Origin: Halichondria panicea
Taxonomy: Eukaryota; Porifera; Demospongiae; Suberitida; Halichondriidae
Assembly (NCBI RefSeq): GCF_963675165.1
Contig: NC_087383.1
Span: forward strand, 1,952,979-2,016,978
Length of the DNA stretch: 64,000 bases
Reading direction: 5' to 3'
In this document: one piece after another, positions 36,305 to 47,073 of the stretch
Position numbering within the stretch: position 1 is the stretch's first letter
How the letters are laid out: each line of letters begins with the position of its first letter
The notes under the pieces: generated by a model
The model's database searches: none
Told to the model about the DNA's origin: nothing
What the model saw: the letters and a program-made list of their open reading frames with translations, nothing else
Position numbers and translations under genes: made by a program

Positions 36305-36940
36305 TTTTTATGTAATATGTTGGCAACCCTGCGCTTTCTTCTGGGTTTCTCACCCGTATCGTTTGAGGTACCCCCGAACGAGTCGGGTAAGAACTCAGCT
36401 AGTTCGATAAATTCCCCTTTTTCCGATTTTTTAGATAGTTTGTCGGGAATGGGGATGGCATTCTGGCCTACATTGACCGTATATGAGACTTCTGGTCAAA
36501 GTAACAGAATAATGCTTGGTATGGTCGGTAATGTGGGGAGGCTCATGCGGGTTTTGAGTACGGGGGGGCACTAGTGGATACGAGGGGAACATGTGCTAGT
36601 GAGGTACTTGACATACCTGCCGTTCCGGTGCTGACAACAGGGCCTGAGGTGGGACGTACCCGAACCGGAAGCAGAGATGGTTGGGATCGAGGGTGGGACT
36701 GATGGTGAGACTGATGAGGGGCCGGCTGTGGGGTGGTGTTGTTGGACTGCTGCCTGAATCCGCTGGTCCATTGCGGTGGTAACACCGCGCCGAGGGCTGC
36801 CTGGACAGAATTGGCAATCATGGTGTTGAGAGTTGTCGGAGTTGTCGTCGGGTTGGTGGAACTGATTGGCGGTGTTCCAGTTGAGGATGTGCTCGAGGAG
36901 GTAGTGGTTATCTTCTTATAGAGAATTACAGGATAGATCA
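36305..36940 (-). pseudogene. Gag-like ORF fragment in the EFR3-2/NLR3 spacer
   Basis: The minus strand reads a threonine/serine-rich N-terminus (TTTSSSTSSTGTPPISS), then MIANSVQAALGAVL, DQRIQAAVQQ and, near the 3' end, a degraded KGEFIELAEF-type motif. I recognise the latter motif from gag-like or ORF1 proteins of retroelements in invertebrates; the assignment is tentative. The frame is interrupted and the copy lacks LTKIITAM relative to 46259-46916. No reverse transcriptase is nearby. Confidence 0.55.
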
Positions 36941-37161
36941 GCAAGAGAAATCTTGAGGATAGACCCAGAAGAGAAGTTTTTTTGTTCTTTCACTGACTGC
37001 CTGACCACGTGTTCCTTGCGCATGCCAGTACCGTGTTGTAATTGGTATCTGTGTTGCAATTGGTATCTGTATGTCACCTGTTAACCACATTTAATCCTTC
37101 TGATTAAATTCCGTTATATTTCTGAGAGAGCTAGCTGCAAGGCACAGATTTATTTGCTGGA

Positions 37162-38060
37162 ATGGCCACTAAAGAGCAGAACCAAGGTATAAAGACTGTA
37201 ATGTTTCCTATAAAGGATAAACCCAATGATTGCTAAAGCATAAAACCCTCATTGGTGATTGCTAACCTTGTGTGCTTGCTATCTATTTCAGAGCTCACAA
37301 TTGACGATCTGAAGACAGAAATGAAACTGACTGATGAGCAGCTCAATACAGCAATACAAGAACCAGATCTACCCGAGTTAGCAGCATGTTTCGATAACAC
37401 TGATGATTATCTTGAAAAGCTGGAGCTGTCAATGGAGCTGCCCTCTATCAACTTCTGAATACAAACAATTCCCTCGAATGTCTTAATTTGTCTGGTAAAC
37501 ACATTGACTAACTGTCGTCACATTGCTGCTGGACTTGCAGCCAATAAGACTCTGAGAAGATTGGACTTGAGTAACTGTAAACTGACTGATCAGAGTATCG
37601 AGGAGCTATCAACTGGACTGATCAACAAGATTGAAACACTGCACATTTATGATGGAACAGAAGATGGAATGAAGACGCTTGCCAGACATCTACACAGGAA
37701 AAATATCTAAATTTCCTATACTTTCAGGATAGTACAAAATTTCCTGTAGACTTTCCTGTATGAATCTTACACATGTTCTGAACTTCTTCAGGAATAGTAA
37801 CGGAAACTATACAGGAAACGTTGCACTATCCTTTGTAAGTAGGTTGCAGGACACTTGCAGGACACCTGCCATTTTTCAGGAAATGTGCAGATTTTATGGG
37901 CTGCACTGTAGCACAGCACTGTAGCAGGAAATTTAAATATTTTCCCTGTGCTAACTGACACTATTGGTGATACCCGACCACCTAATTAATATTCTGTATC
38001 GAGACAGTATTCAGGGACACTAACAAAGAGAGGAAGAGAAATGGACTGCCTGAGATTTAA
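37162..38060 (+). pseudogene. NLR3: deleted NLR relic
   Basis: Exon 1 (37162-37186, MATKEQNQ) and the first half of the Death-fold exon (from 37292; ...YLEKLELS) are intact. The sequence then jumps to the LRR exon (MELPSINF), removing the rest of the Death fold and all of NACHT, about 2.3 kb. A later LRR part (NCRHIAAGLAANKTLRRLDL and following) is in another frame. A 258-bp element splits it at 37693-37950, and the tail resumes at about 37951 and ends near 38060. The junction is identical in NLR5, so the deletion predates their duplication. Confidence 0.85.
37693..37950. mobile_element. 258-bp element with CACAGG termini and CTA duplication
   Basis: CACAGGAAAAATATCTAAAT and ATTTAAATATTTTCCCTGTG are inverted ends, with AGGAAA/TTTCCT repeats inside. 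CTA flanks both sides (37690-37692, 37951-37953), as for CACTA-type elements with 3-bp duplications. It interrupts the LRR sequence of NLR3. A truncated copy persists in NLR5 (55638-55759). Confidence 0.8.
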
Positions 38061-38751
38061 TGTGGTTGCATTCTTACCATGATTTTAATTACTTTTTGAT
38101 AATCGATTTTATTTTCTGCCATAATTATATCACATTATAATAAATGACAATTTGAGAAAAGTAGCAAAGTACGTACTATAATAATATATAGTATAATTAT
38201 TATGTTGGAACATTAGGTCGTTAATAACGTGTCAATAGTACATGCAGATGATATAAATAATTCATGCACTGCTGTGAATAGTCAATGAATACATGCAATT
38301 TGCTAATGGAAAATCCAATTTAACGCTCTGTCGATTTTTGTTCATGAGGAAGATGAGCAGACTAACGTTCACTTTGGCCCTCCCAAACATCTTCATGATT
38401 GCCAGGTCCTCGTATTGCAGCTGAAGGAGGTCCTGTGTGGGGAGAAGAGAGGGCAGTGAAACACTTCAACTGGTATAAGACAAAGAATGCATGTATTTGT
38501 AAGACAAATGAATACATGTACTTACATACACCGTACAAGCATACCAACACTATACCTGACACAAGGCAGTAAACTTCTTAAACACTTTACGTACCTACCA
38601 TCTACCTGTACACACACCCTCACCTGGAGGACCAGCTCCACCTTCTCTATCTGCCTGATGTGATCTCCAACACAACATTTCCGAACCTGAACCTGGACGA
38701 GTAAGAAATAATGTTTTCACATAATTATAGCATAACGTTGCACATAAGATC

Positions 38752-38992
38752 AAAGCTGTAGCAAGCGGTCAGGCTGGTCAGGTTTTGGCCTAACCACTTT
38801 TTGCAGCTGGGTAGGCAATGGTCGTAAATATTGTAAGTGATAATGCGCATGCTATTTTGGTGAGGAAAAGGGATGACCTTTTTCTTAGGTAAAAAATTCA
38901 CCACTGTATAAAAGTTCCAATAGTAGAAAAGCAGCTGACCTTTAATTGCAAGTTGGCCTGACCACTTTAAAGTTGCTTGCTACGCCCCTGCA
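38752..38992. mobile_element. MITE with CGTAGCAAGC-type termini, copy c
   Basis: Second copy of the element at 21886-22127, at the same place 3' of the NLR (the left end here reads GCTGTAGCAAGC). Confidence 0.7.
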
Positions 38993-39771
38993 TGAAGATT
39001 GGGGCATAAAAATAAGTCAATAGCCTCACACTGGAGGAATTGTTAAGTCTAGATTAGTAGTAGAGTCTGAGCTTCAGTCAAACAGTGGACAAAGTACGTA
39101 CCAGAGCAATTAATGGCACATGTGATGATTATCATGTTGTTTAATAAAGTATGCTAGTATAACGGCTACTCTCACTCAAGTATACGGAGACTTACAGAGT
39201 GGGTGGGGCATATCTCCATGGACGCTGATGTATGGATGATTGGCTTGGTCACGTCAGAGTACTTGTTGATACCCAGCTATCTGTCCGGGGGGTCCACAGT
39301 CGATGCTCGCAGGAAGAACCCTCTGTGGGGGGTACAGTGAGAGTCATAATTATTATTATGATTCAGTTCCGGGAATAAATGTCATAGAAAGTCACTAATT
39401 GACTCACATTTTTTCCAGTCGAGGTAAATGGAACACAGCTATAGGTTACGTCTCTGTGGGGCATGGAAAAATTGATTGACTTAAATTGTGTATCAGGTTT
39501 TAAGCAACTAATAAGGATTATCACTTATTGAGCGCACAATCCATTCTACCCCCCGCCCACACACACCTGGTCAGTAGACAGCTGATTGCCAATCCACAAC
39601 ATCGAAGGATTTTATCGCAGCTATGTACTTCATTGTACAGCTGCAAGGGGAGTGACGTGTGATACAGTGTGATTCAATGAAAGTCAGTACAACACAGTTA
39701 GTGTATGTTTACCAAAGAGGTACATGAGATTGTTCTGACAAATCATTCTTGTACTCTCTAATACACTAACA

Positions 39772-40034
39772 GGGTTTCATTTAGGATAACAAGTTGGGGG
39801 GGGGGGGGGGAGATTTGGGAGTGCGTAAGCACGTCGCAACATGTTTGGCTACGCCCACTTTTGTTTTAAAAAAAAGTTGATTACAACATGCTTAACCTAA
39901 CGCATCACAGTAGAGATATCTACCTTTAGTTAACTAATGTGGTGACATGTAGTACTAATGTGATGATGTCATTATTCTACAACATGGGGTGGGGAAGAAC
40001 CACCCCCCCCCCCCAATAGATGAAACCCTGACTA
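39772..40034. mobile_element. MITE with CAGGGTTTCAT termini
   Basis: CAGGGTTTCATTTAG and ATAGATGAAACCCTG are inverted; a G run near the left pairs with a C run near the right. About 260 bp. The copy at about 51668-51775 has lost its right half and ends in a poly-A tract. Confidence 0.7.
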
Positions 40035-40146
40035 ACTGATACAGTACCAGAAATGCAACTTTTATATGGGGAAAAAAAAAGGACAATAGTCTCTAGACAC
40101 AATCGGCATCATGTATTGTGTATTTTGCCTAAGCCTTAATCAGTAC

Positions 40147-40357
40147 ATACTGTATAGCAGGTCATTTTCGTGGGATAAAAAATCCGAGACAAAAACGTAG
40201 GCGTGGTGCAGCAGTGATTTCGTGTGTAAAAATTCCCTTTGCTTCACTGCATTGCACGCGTTCCGGTCAACCATGCCTACGTTTTCGTGAGTGATAAATA
40301 TTCGTCAAGGTTTAGCTTGCCCACGGAAACTATACCCAGGACGCTATACGTACGGTA
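40147..40357. mobile_element. MITE, family X2, copy c
   Basis: ATACTGTATAGCAGGTCATTTTCGTGGGAT at the left and GCTATACGTACGGTA at the right form imperfect inverted ends, and internal CCTACG/CGTAGG also pair. In the paralogous position (51810-52655) the same element is split by a 626-bp insertion, which gives the insertion order. Confidence 0.6.
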
Positions 40358-40631
40358 CGGTATACTGTACCACTTTATCACCTGTTTCAAGTACTCTTCC
40401 TTCTCCCGTTACTTTGTAGCACTCAAATATGTCCACCCCGTCCACTGCAGGCACACTGCTCTGCTCCAACTCCTTACAGCGATCCAGTGCCTTCTTGAGC
40501 TCTTCCTCCATCACAAGTCTCTCTTGCACAGCAGACTGGGTAATAGATTGCATGGTGGTCATGTACACACACAGGTATACAGATACAACCATCACAACAT
40601 CGTGGTAGTGGTACAGTAGTTATAATAAAGG

Positions 40632-41076
40632 TACAGTAGACTCTCGCTATTCCGACTCTCTGAAGTATGGCCTGAAATGTGGCCAACTCGCTATTCTGTA
40701 TACTTGCTGCCCCAAACTAGTAATTTTATACGTATACATTTTGGGTGTGGTTTAGCAGAAAAACTGTGTGTGGAGGGAGTGGTTGGGGTGTACAATGAGA
40801 GGTAGGAAGCGGGATGCTCATGAACACTACAATGAAAGTTATAAAAAAGGTAAACCGTTTTGTGAGCAAACACAGCTGTGGGATTACATTGTAATAGAGA
40901 GCAAATGATTTATTATCTTTATTTCTTATCCTCGAGACAAAACCGCAAAATTAGTCATTAATATTCGAGGTAGGTTGATTATAAGCCGCGGCTATTTTCT
41001 GAAATGCAAACTACCGCGCTCTTCTGGCCAAGTTGCACTGTCCCAAGGGTGGCCGGATTAACGAGAGTCTACTGTA
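40632..41076. mobile_element. Pogo-like MITE in the coiled-coil intron, copy c
   Basis: CAGTAGACTCTCG at 40634 and CGAGAGTCTACTG ending 41074 with TA on both sides. It lies in the intron between the two coiled-coil exons. The same insertion is in copy d (52928-53378). Confidence 0.75.
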
Positions 41077-41439
41077 CATGTATTAATTATACAGTATTCA
41101 CCGAGTGTATACATGTACATGCTAAACTCACATCTGCCTTGCTGTTGGCCAGTTCCAATTCTCTCACCAGCTCAGCCATGACACCTGGGTCCATGATTTG
41201 AGACCTCTCGAGCAGCTTCTCCTCCAACTCCCTCAGCAGGTCATCCTCTAGACATCGAATGGTCTCACTCTTCTCCTCAACCTGACAAGGGAACATCAAT
41301 AAGTTGCTGCCAGGTGGAGAATACTCGACATACAATAGTGACGTGCATGTACACTCAACTACAGAAAATCTGGCAATGAAATTTAACGGTATTCTCCCAC
41401 TTTGAGTTTGTGTGCTTGTGTACATGCTAATTTAAAATT

Positions 41440-41560
41440 ACTCACATCTGCATAGTTCCAATTTTCACTCCAGCTCAGCCATGACACCCGGGTCCATGAT
41501 TTGATATCTCTTGAGCAGCTTCTCCTCCATGTCTAGATGACTGCACTTCTAGAAGGTAAA
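41440..41560 (-). pseudogene. Extra decayed copy of the coiled-coil exon
   Basis: A second, degraded copy of the exon at 41132-41281 (SQIMDPGVMAEL recognisable), of the type seen at 28000 and 62620. It suggests that this region was assembled by unequal exchange between module copies. Confidence 0.55.
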
Positions 41561-41874
41561 AGGAAAACAAAATAATGCATTTGGTAAAGATCTACTCTCA
41601 TGCAAACAACATTGTAATTAGTATTTTGAACAAATACATGTGATGATCATTACCAAATTTACTGGTAAAGGGTCAAACTGTTAGCAAGAGAGTTCATAAT
41701 AGACGAACTCTTGCTGTTAGTATGTAAAATTGCCAGCTATGGACCCCAACTAGTACCTACATGCAAATTTTAGGGGGGGGAATTGGAGCTAGGGGGAATA
41801 TCCCCCTTCCCCCCTGTATGACACACTGCTCACCCTTTAGAAGACTGCCCCCCCCCCCATACACACACACTCAC

Positions 41875-44800
41875 CCTTCTAGAAGAATGTCCCACAATAG
41901 CCTTCGGAGCTGTCTCCTTCCTCTTAGCAATCACTCCATCGATGTGCGTCTTGAGTACCTCGTTTCGACTAATCTTGGACGCTAGATACAGCACACCCGC
42001 CACTGTAACATGTAGCAGCACTCTGTGATGTGCCTCAAGACCTTTCTCCTTCACAGCAAGCTCTTGCAGCTGGTGTAGGAACACCAGTATATCTGAGAGC
42101 CTTTGATATAAGAATTCCAGTGTCAGGAGAAATACGAGTTGGTAGAAAGCGAGTGTGTTAGCAGGGCTAGTACAGAGAGTTTTGGCCAGTTCCAGGAGAT
42201 TGGTGAAGAGAGAGTTGACTGTTTTAGAGAGGAATCCTTTCTAAACCACACCCTCCAGACTCACCCAATCACTGCACAAGGGGAGGGTATAAATACACGT
42301 ACATGTAGCTGTATGCACTGCACATGACATACATGTACATGTAGTGAAAGCTAAGACAAAAGCTCATATGGACCTGTGTAACTAACAAATAAAATATAGT
42401 GTGTCAAATGCACACTGAACATAGCAAGGTACACACACACACACACATCCACATACGTGTTGAGAGGAATCTTGTCCTTGTTGGCATGGTGATGTACGAG
42501 ACGATGCCAGAGTAGGGCCACATCCAACTGTGTGCTGGGCTCTCGTATGAGGAGCAATTGGACGAGGGAGGAAACAGTTGCCCTGGGAACGCAGTCTCCA
42601 GCACTGATGCGTGACAAGTGTCAGCGACCGCCCTCAAACACTTGACCAGGGAGGTAGTCAACATGGGGCTGCATAATAAAGGAGAGAATACAATTATGGA
42701 AGCATAAACACTTAGTAATGCATGCAGTCTATTGTGCATGGTCACATAATTATAAGCAGATCATCCTCTATAATCTACTCAAAGGTTACTGCTATAAACA
42801 GGATTCACGAAGGCACCAGAATCAGAGAACACGTACATGTACAAACAGTGTTTATGACAGGAAACTAAACACATACATGTACACAAACAGCTACATAAAG
42901 CAATAGCTTTAAAATACAATTCTCACCTGTTTTGAGTGTCCTGAGGTGCCAGAGGATGTACAGACAGTCCAGTGGTGGCTCCGCTATCAAGACCCTCTGA
43001 GGCCACGGGTACATAAGAGTTGATGAGCTCCAGTATATCTGGCTTGTGATAGTCGGGAAGGACTCCTGCAAACTCCCCCACAGTGATAGTGATGGATTGC
43101 TGAAAGGTCAGAGAGGACGTGAGGTCGGAGGTGCCTTCTGAAACAGTTTCTATGGAGATACGGAGGTGGCGGACCAGTGTACGGAATACATCCAGTACAG
43201 ACGGACCTACATGAGTGGACACAAGCTAAGTAATGTAAATACATGTATGCAGATTTAAAGTGTGGAATTAAACCGTGTCAAAACATACATGTACAGTCAT
43301 GCAGAAACTTTAATAACAGCTATGAAAGGATCTGCGTATGAAGAATAAATGCGTATACCCTTCTTTAGAAAATGGCCCAAAAATAGTGTGTGCAACCATA
43401 CAAGTACTTTACCATGGAGACTCACCTAGAGAGCTGTCTGCTGCCACGGCAACACACTTAGAGAGTGTGCTGAGGATCCCTTGTTTGATCTCCTAGGACT
43501 CCTTCACCTTGGCATCCAGGTGGTCCACCAGCGACTGGACGGCCTTGTACCGATCCAGTCTCTGTGGGGGTACGTGTATAGTGGATAATGTACACTGGGG
43601 GGCTGTGGGGGATAAGATAATGGCTGTGGGGGGATAAGATAATGTACACTGGGGGGCTGTGGGGGGATAAGATAATGTACACTGGGGGGCTGTGGGGGGA
43701 TAAAATAATGTACACTGGGGGGCTGTGGGGGGATAAGATAATGTACACTGGGGGGCTGTGGGGGGATAAGATAATGTACACTGGGGGGCTGTGGGGGGAT
43801 AAGATAATGTACACTGGGGGGTACATGTCTACACTGTAAGTAGACACTGGAGGGAACAATTGAAATGCTTGAATAAACAATCCTGTTCAGAAAGTGACGG
43901 AGTATGTTGGACCTGAAAGCTATCAATGTTACACAACAGAATAAAGCAGAGAGCAACGAAATACTGTTGATCACAGTCCGTTATATGGACAGTCAAGTCA
44001 GAATTTACAGTCGATCGTATGACCACAAGTATTTTTATCAAGCTATGATGCACTATACACTATGGTGAGAACACTTAGCCACCAGTGCATGTATATACGT
44101 GTACCTGCATGGCTTCCACGACGATGACGTACACACCAGCTGTGAATTCCTTGTCTGATATCCATAATTTGTTTAGGTCAAAGTGTCTACAAGGGGAGCA
44201 ATGGAGTGTTACTATATACACAGGAAATGAGACAATGGTTGTCATGGTACTAGACCTGCTGAGACAACATTGCACAATAGGTCTAAGAATCCTAATGCAC
44301 TCCTGCTGAATGCAGTTCGATTTAAGTTACACCTATTAGGGAAACCACCTTGCCTACAAGTACATGCAGTGTTGTAACACATACGTACGCACAATGTATA
44401 CATATACATTAGGGAAACCACCTTGCCTACAAGTAGCACCTACGCACACGAGGCATTGACTGACTTACTGCAGTATTGGCTTGAGGACACTGTCGATGTG
44501 AGAGAGTCCGGCAAAAGTGATGAGACTATACTGAGTCGTGAATGTGTCTATTCAGCAACAAAATTTACTTAGTATATATCCTGAGAGTACCCTCCCAGAC
44601 TGTCTCCCTCCTCCACAACAGGCTGGATCTCACCAGACTCTCTGTCAGAGTGGGAGGGGGTTACTATGGGCACACACGGCATACTCATACACATTGCCTA
44701 AGGCCACCAATGGGTAATGGTGCGTGTACGTCGCTCATTGAAGCTACAGTATGTATGATTGTGTATTAGCCAGTGCTCCAGGAGCAGCAACTTGTAGATA

Positions 44801-46017
44801 CTATTAATGTTATTACATAATTATAGTATACCTTGACTGGGCGACACTGTGACTGTGCATATTGAAGAGGAAGGGCGGCACTATCTTGTTCATGTGATCT
44901 AGGTCCCAAATGTTCATCTGGAGGTTGTCTTGCTGACCAATCTTCTTTATCACTCCCCTCAGTCCTTGCAACCCAGCCATCCGCGTCCTGTGTGAGGTGT
45001 AGTGGGGAGGGGTGGAGTTGGTGACGAAAGCAATGTGATCACAAGTTATGCATGTGGCAGAGCACCCTAAGGGCGGTACAGTTAAAATATGACACCTAAC
45101 ACTTCGACCTGTGGCCACTCAAACTAATTTCAAAACAGTAAATGTGCACATACTCGTGATATTTGTCGGCGTCGTCGACATTCTTGGTGAGGCTAAGAGA
45201 GGCAAAGCGGTGGATGAGGAAGTCGTACTGTCTGTGGTAGGGGGTGTTCCCTTCCTCTCGCTCGGCAAACTTCACAAACTGTGTGCGGAGGAAGAGTCGT
45301 CAATGTGTTGTATACACAATACACTATTAACAAAATGAAAAGCTCATTATGCTGTACATGCAATCTAATCAGTCCACCCTCCGCAATCTCACACATACAC
45401 ACTCTACTCTACTCACACCCACACCACACTCCCCCCTACTCACCGAATTGGTGGCCATGATATGCAGTTCTGTGTTGCTAGTTTCCAGCATATTATGCAG
45501 TATATCCAGGTAGCTATCCACAATCAACTGGAGCTTTCGTGAGTCACAGGCTGACAGCAGCTTCTCCGTCACTTGCAGAGCCACACTCACATGCCTGGGG
45601 GGAAGGAGGGGCATGAAAATTGTATTTTGTATCACGTTTGTGAGAAAGCCATCGGATACTATAGTTGTATCATAGATATAACATTTAAAAGTTCCCAGCC
45701 AAATAAGATACATCATTTTCTGTTCCGGAGGTACGGGGAAGGTCGATAAATTTCCCTAGCTATACATGACATGTCGACATTGTATACTGTACAGGTATGT
45801 CTCTGAAATAGTCGTCTAACCCGTTTCTCTCTCTTTGCAGGCTCCGACGCAGTCTCAGAGCAAGGTACTCTCCAATATTGTCAGAGGAGGTTTGAGCAAA
45901 GAAGAGCAGCTTGTCTATGTTAGCAGAGACAGGTGTGGGTGTTTGAGGGTCCTCTGGGAAGAGCCCATCAACCAGCCGTTTGTAGCGAGGTTTGGGGCAG
46001 CAGAAGCACGTCACCAT
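41875..46017 (-). pseudogene. EFR3 homologue copy 3, several lesions
   Basis: It starts MVTCFCCPKPRYKRLVDG at 46017. Exon 1 has a 9-bp in-frame deletion (TSSDNIGEY where copy 1 has TSPDHLDNIGEY). Exon 5 contains a foreign stretch of about 50 bp near 44530-44580 and has lost GCTCAGTGA. Exon 8 is intact. Exon 9 has lost one base near 42571. Exon 10 has lost about 20 bp near 42243. The 3' end shows the ETAPK/A.VGHSSR fusion seen in copies 2 and 4, with exons 12-13 absent. Intron 6 holds the 33-bp minisatellite. Non-functional by sequence. Confidence 0.8.
43575..43825. repeat. 33-bp G-rich minisatellite in EFR3 copy-3 intron 6
   Basis: About seven nearly identical units (GATAAGATAATGTACACTGG then GGGGCTGTGGGG). 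More homogeneous than the copy-1 array, suggesting recent expansion from few units. Confidence 0.88.
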
Positions 46018-46207
46018 AGTTAGATCTAGTTCTGTGTCTTGATTGATAGTAGACCAAGCTGTAAACGTAACGTGAGAGCAGAGGTTTTTACAGTAGAGCT
46101 GGCCAGATGTGAAGTAATTATTAAACAACCACACCCTCTCACAGCTAAAGGGAGTGGTCCACAGCAGACGGGAACTAGCCAAGCAAACTCTGGCAAGTAG
46201 TTTGTTT

Positions 46208-46245
46208 AGATGTACAGTGCAACAACCAAAGAGAGTAGAACTTTT
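46208..46245. mobile_element. Solo terminus of the 2-kb palindromic element
   Basis: TGTACAGTGCAACAACCAAA followed by GAGAGTAGA equals the end of the element at 23055, but here it breaks off after about 30 bp at the boundary with the gag-like fragment. Confidence 0.75.
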
Positions 46246-46258
46246 GACTTTTTAGCAT

Positions 46259-46916
46259 TTAGCATTTATTTGTAAAACATAGAGCAGAGGTTTTTATGTA
46301 ATATGTTGGCAACCCTGCGCTTTCTTCTGGGTTTCTCACCCGTATCGTTTGAGGTACCCCGAACGAGTCGGGTAAGAACTCAGCTAGTTCGATAAATTCC
46401 CCTTTTTCCGATTTTTTAGATAGTTTGTCGGGAATGGGGATGGCATTCTGGCCTACATTGACCGTATATGGAATAATGCTTGGTATCGTCGGTAATGTGG
46501 GGCGGGTTTGAGTACGGGGGGCACTAGTGGATACGAGGGGGACATGTGCTAGTGAGGTACTTGACATACCTGCCGTTCCGGTGCTGACAACAGGGCCTGA
46601 GGTGGGACTCCGTGGGGTACCTGAGCCGGAAGCAGAGATGGTTGGGATCGAGGATGGGACTGATGGTGAGACTGATGAGGGGCCGGCTGTGGGGCGGTGT
46701 TGTTGGACTGCTGCCTGAATCCGCTGGTCCATTGCGGTGATGATCTTTGTTAACACCGCGCCGAGGGCTGCCTGGACAGAATTGGCAATCATGGTGTTGA
46801 GAGTTGTCGGAGTTGTTCGTCGGGTTGGTAGAACTGATCGGCGGTGTTCCAGTTGAGGATGTGCTCGAGGAGGTAGTGGTCATCTTCTTATAGAGAATTA
46901 CAGGATAGATCAGCAA
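46259..46916 (-). pseudogene. Gag-like ORF in the EFR3-3/NLR4 spacer
   Basis: A fuller copy of the 36305-36940 fragment: TTTSSSTSSTGTPPISS, then (after a one-base insertion near 46817) MIANSVQAALGAVLTKIITA, a proline/serine-rich middle, and IPDKLSKKSEKGEFIELAEF before LPDSFG. Resembles gag-like ORF1 proteins of invertebrate retroelements; tentative. No polymerase, repeat ends or target duplication were seen. Confidence 0.6.
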
Positions 46917-47073
46917 GGGAAATCTTGAGAATTATAGGATAGACCCAGAAGAGAAGTTTTCTAATTCTTTCACTAACAGCCTGACCACGTGTTCCTTGCG
47001 CATGCCAGTACCGTGTTGGTTGCAATTGGTATTCTGAGAGAGCTAGCTGCAAGGCACAGATTTATTTGCTGGA

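Larger units (their letters stand above)
38262..41281 (-). pseudogene. IQGAP-like gene, copy c
   Basis: Recognisable exons: 41132-41281 (50 residues, coiled coil, LLRELEEKLLERSQIMDPGV), 40382-40535 (coiled coil, ERLVMEEELKKALDRCKELE), 39567-39640, 39408-39453 (DVTYSCVPFTSTGKN), about 39196-39327 (LRASTVDPPDR then a stop, where copy e reads DRRLGID), 38624-38692 and 38262-38432 (DLLQLQYEDLAIMKMFGRAK). The last two resemble the IQGAP RasGAP_C end; the coiled-coil part I cannot place, and its membership in the same gene rests on order and strand. The internal stop, the frameshift in the penultimate exon and unresolved phases point to a pseudogene. Confidence 0.6.
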
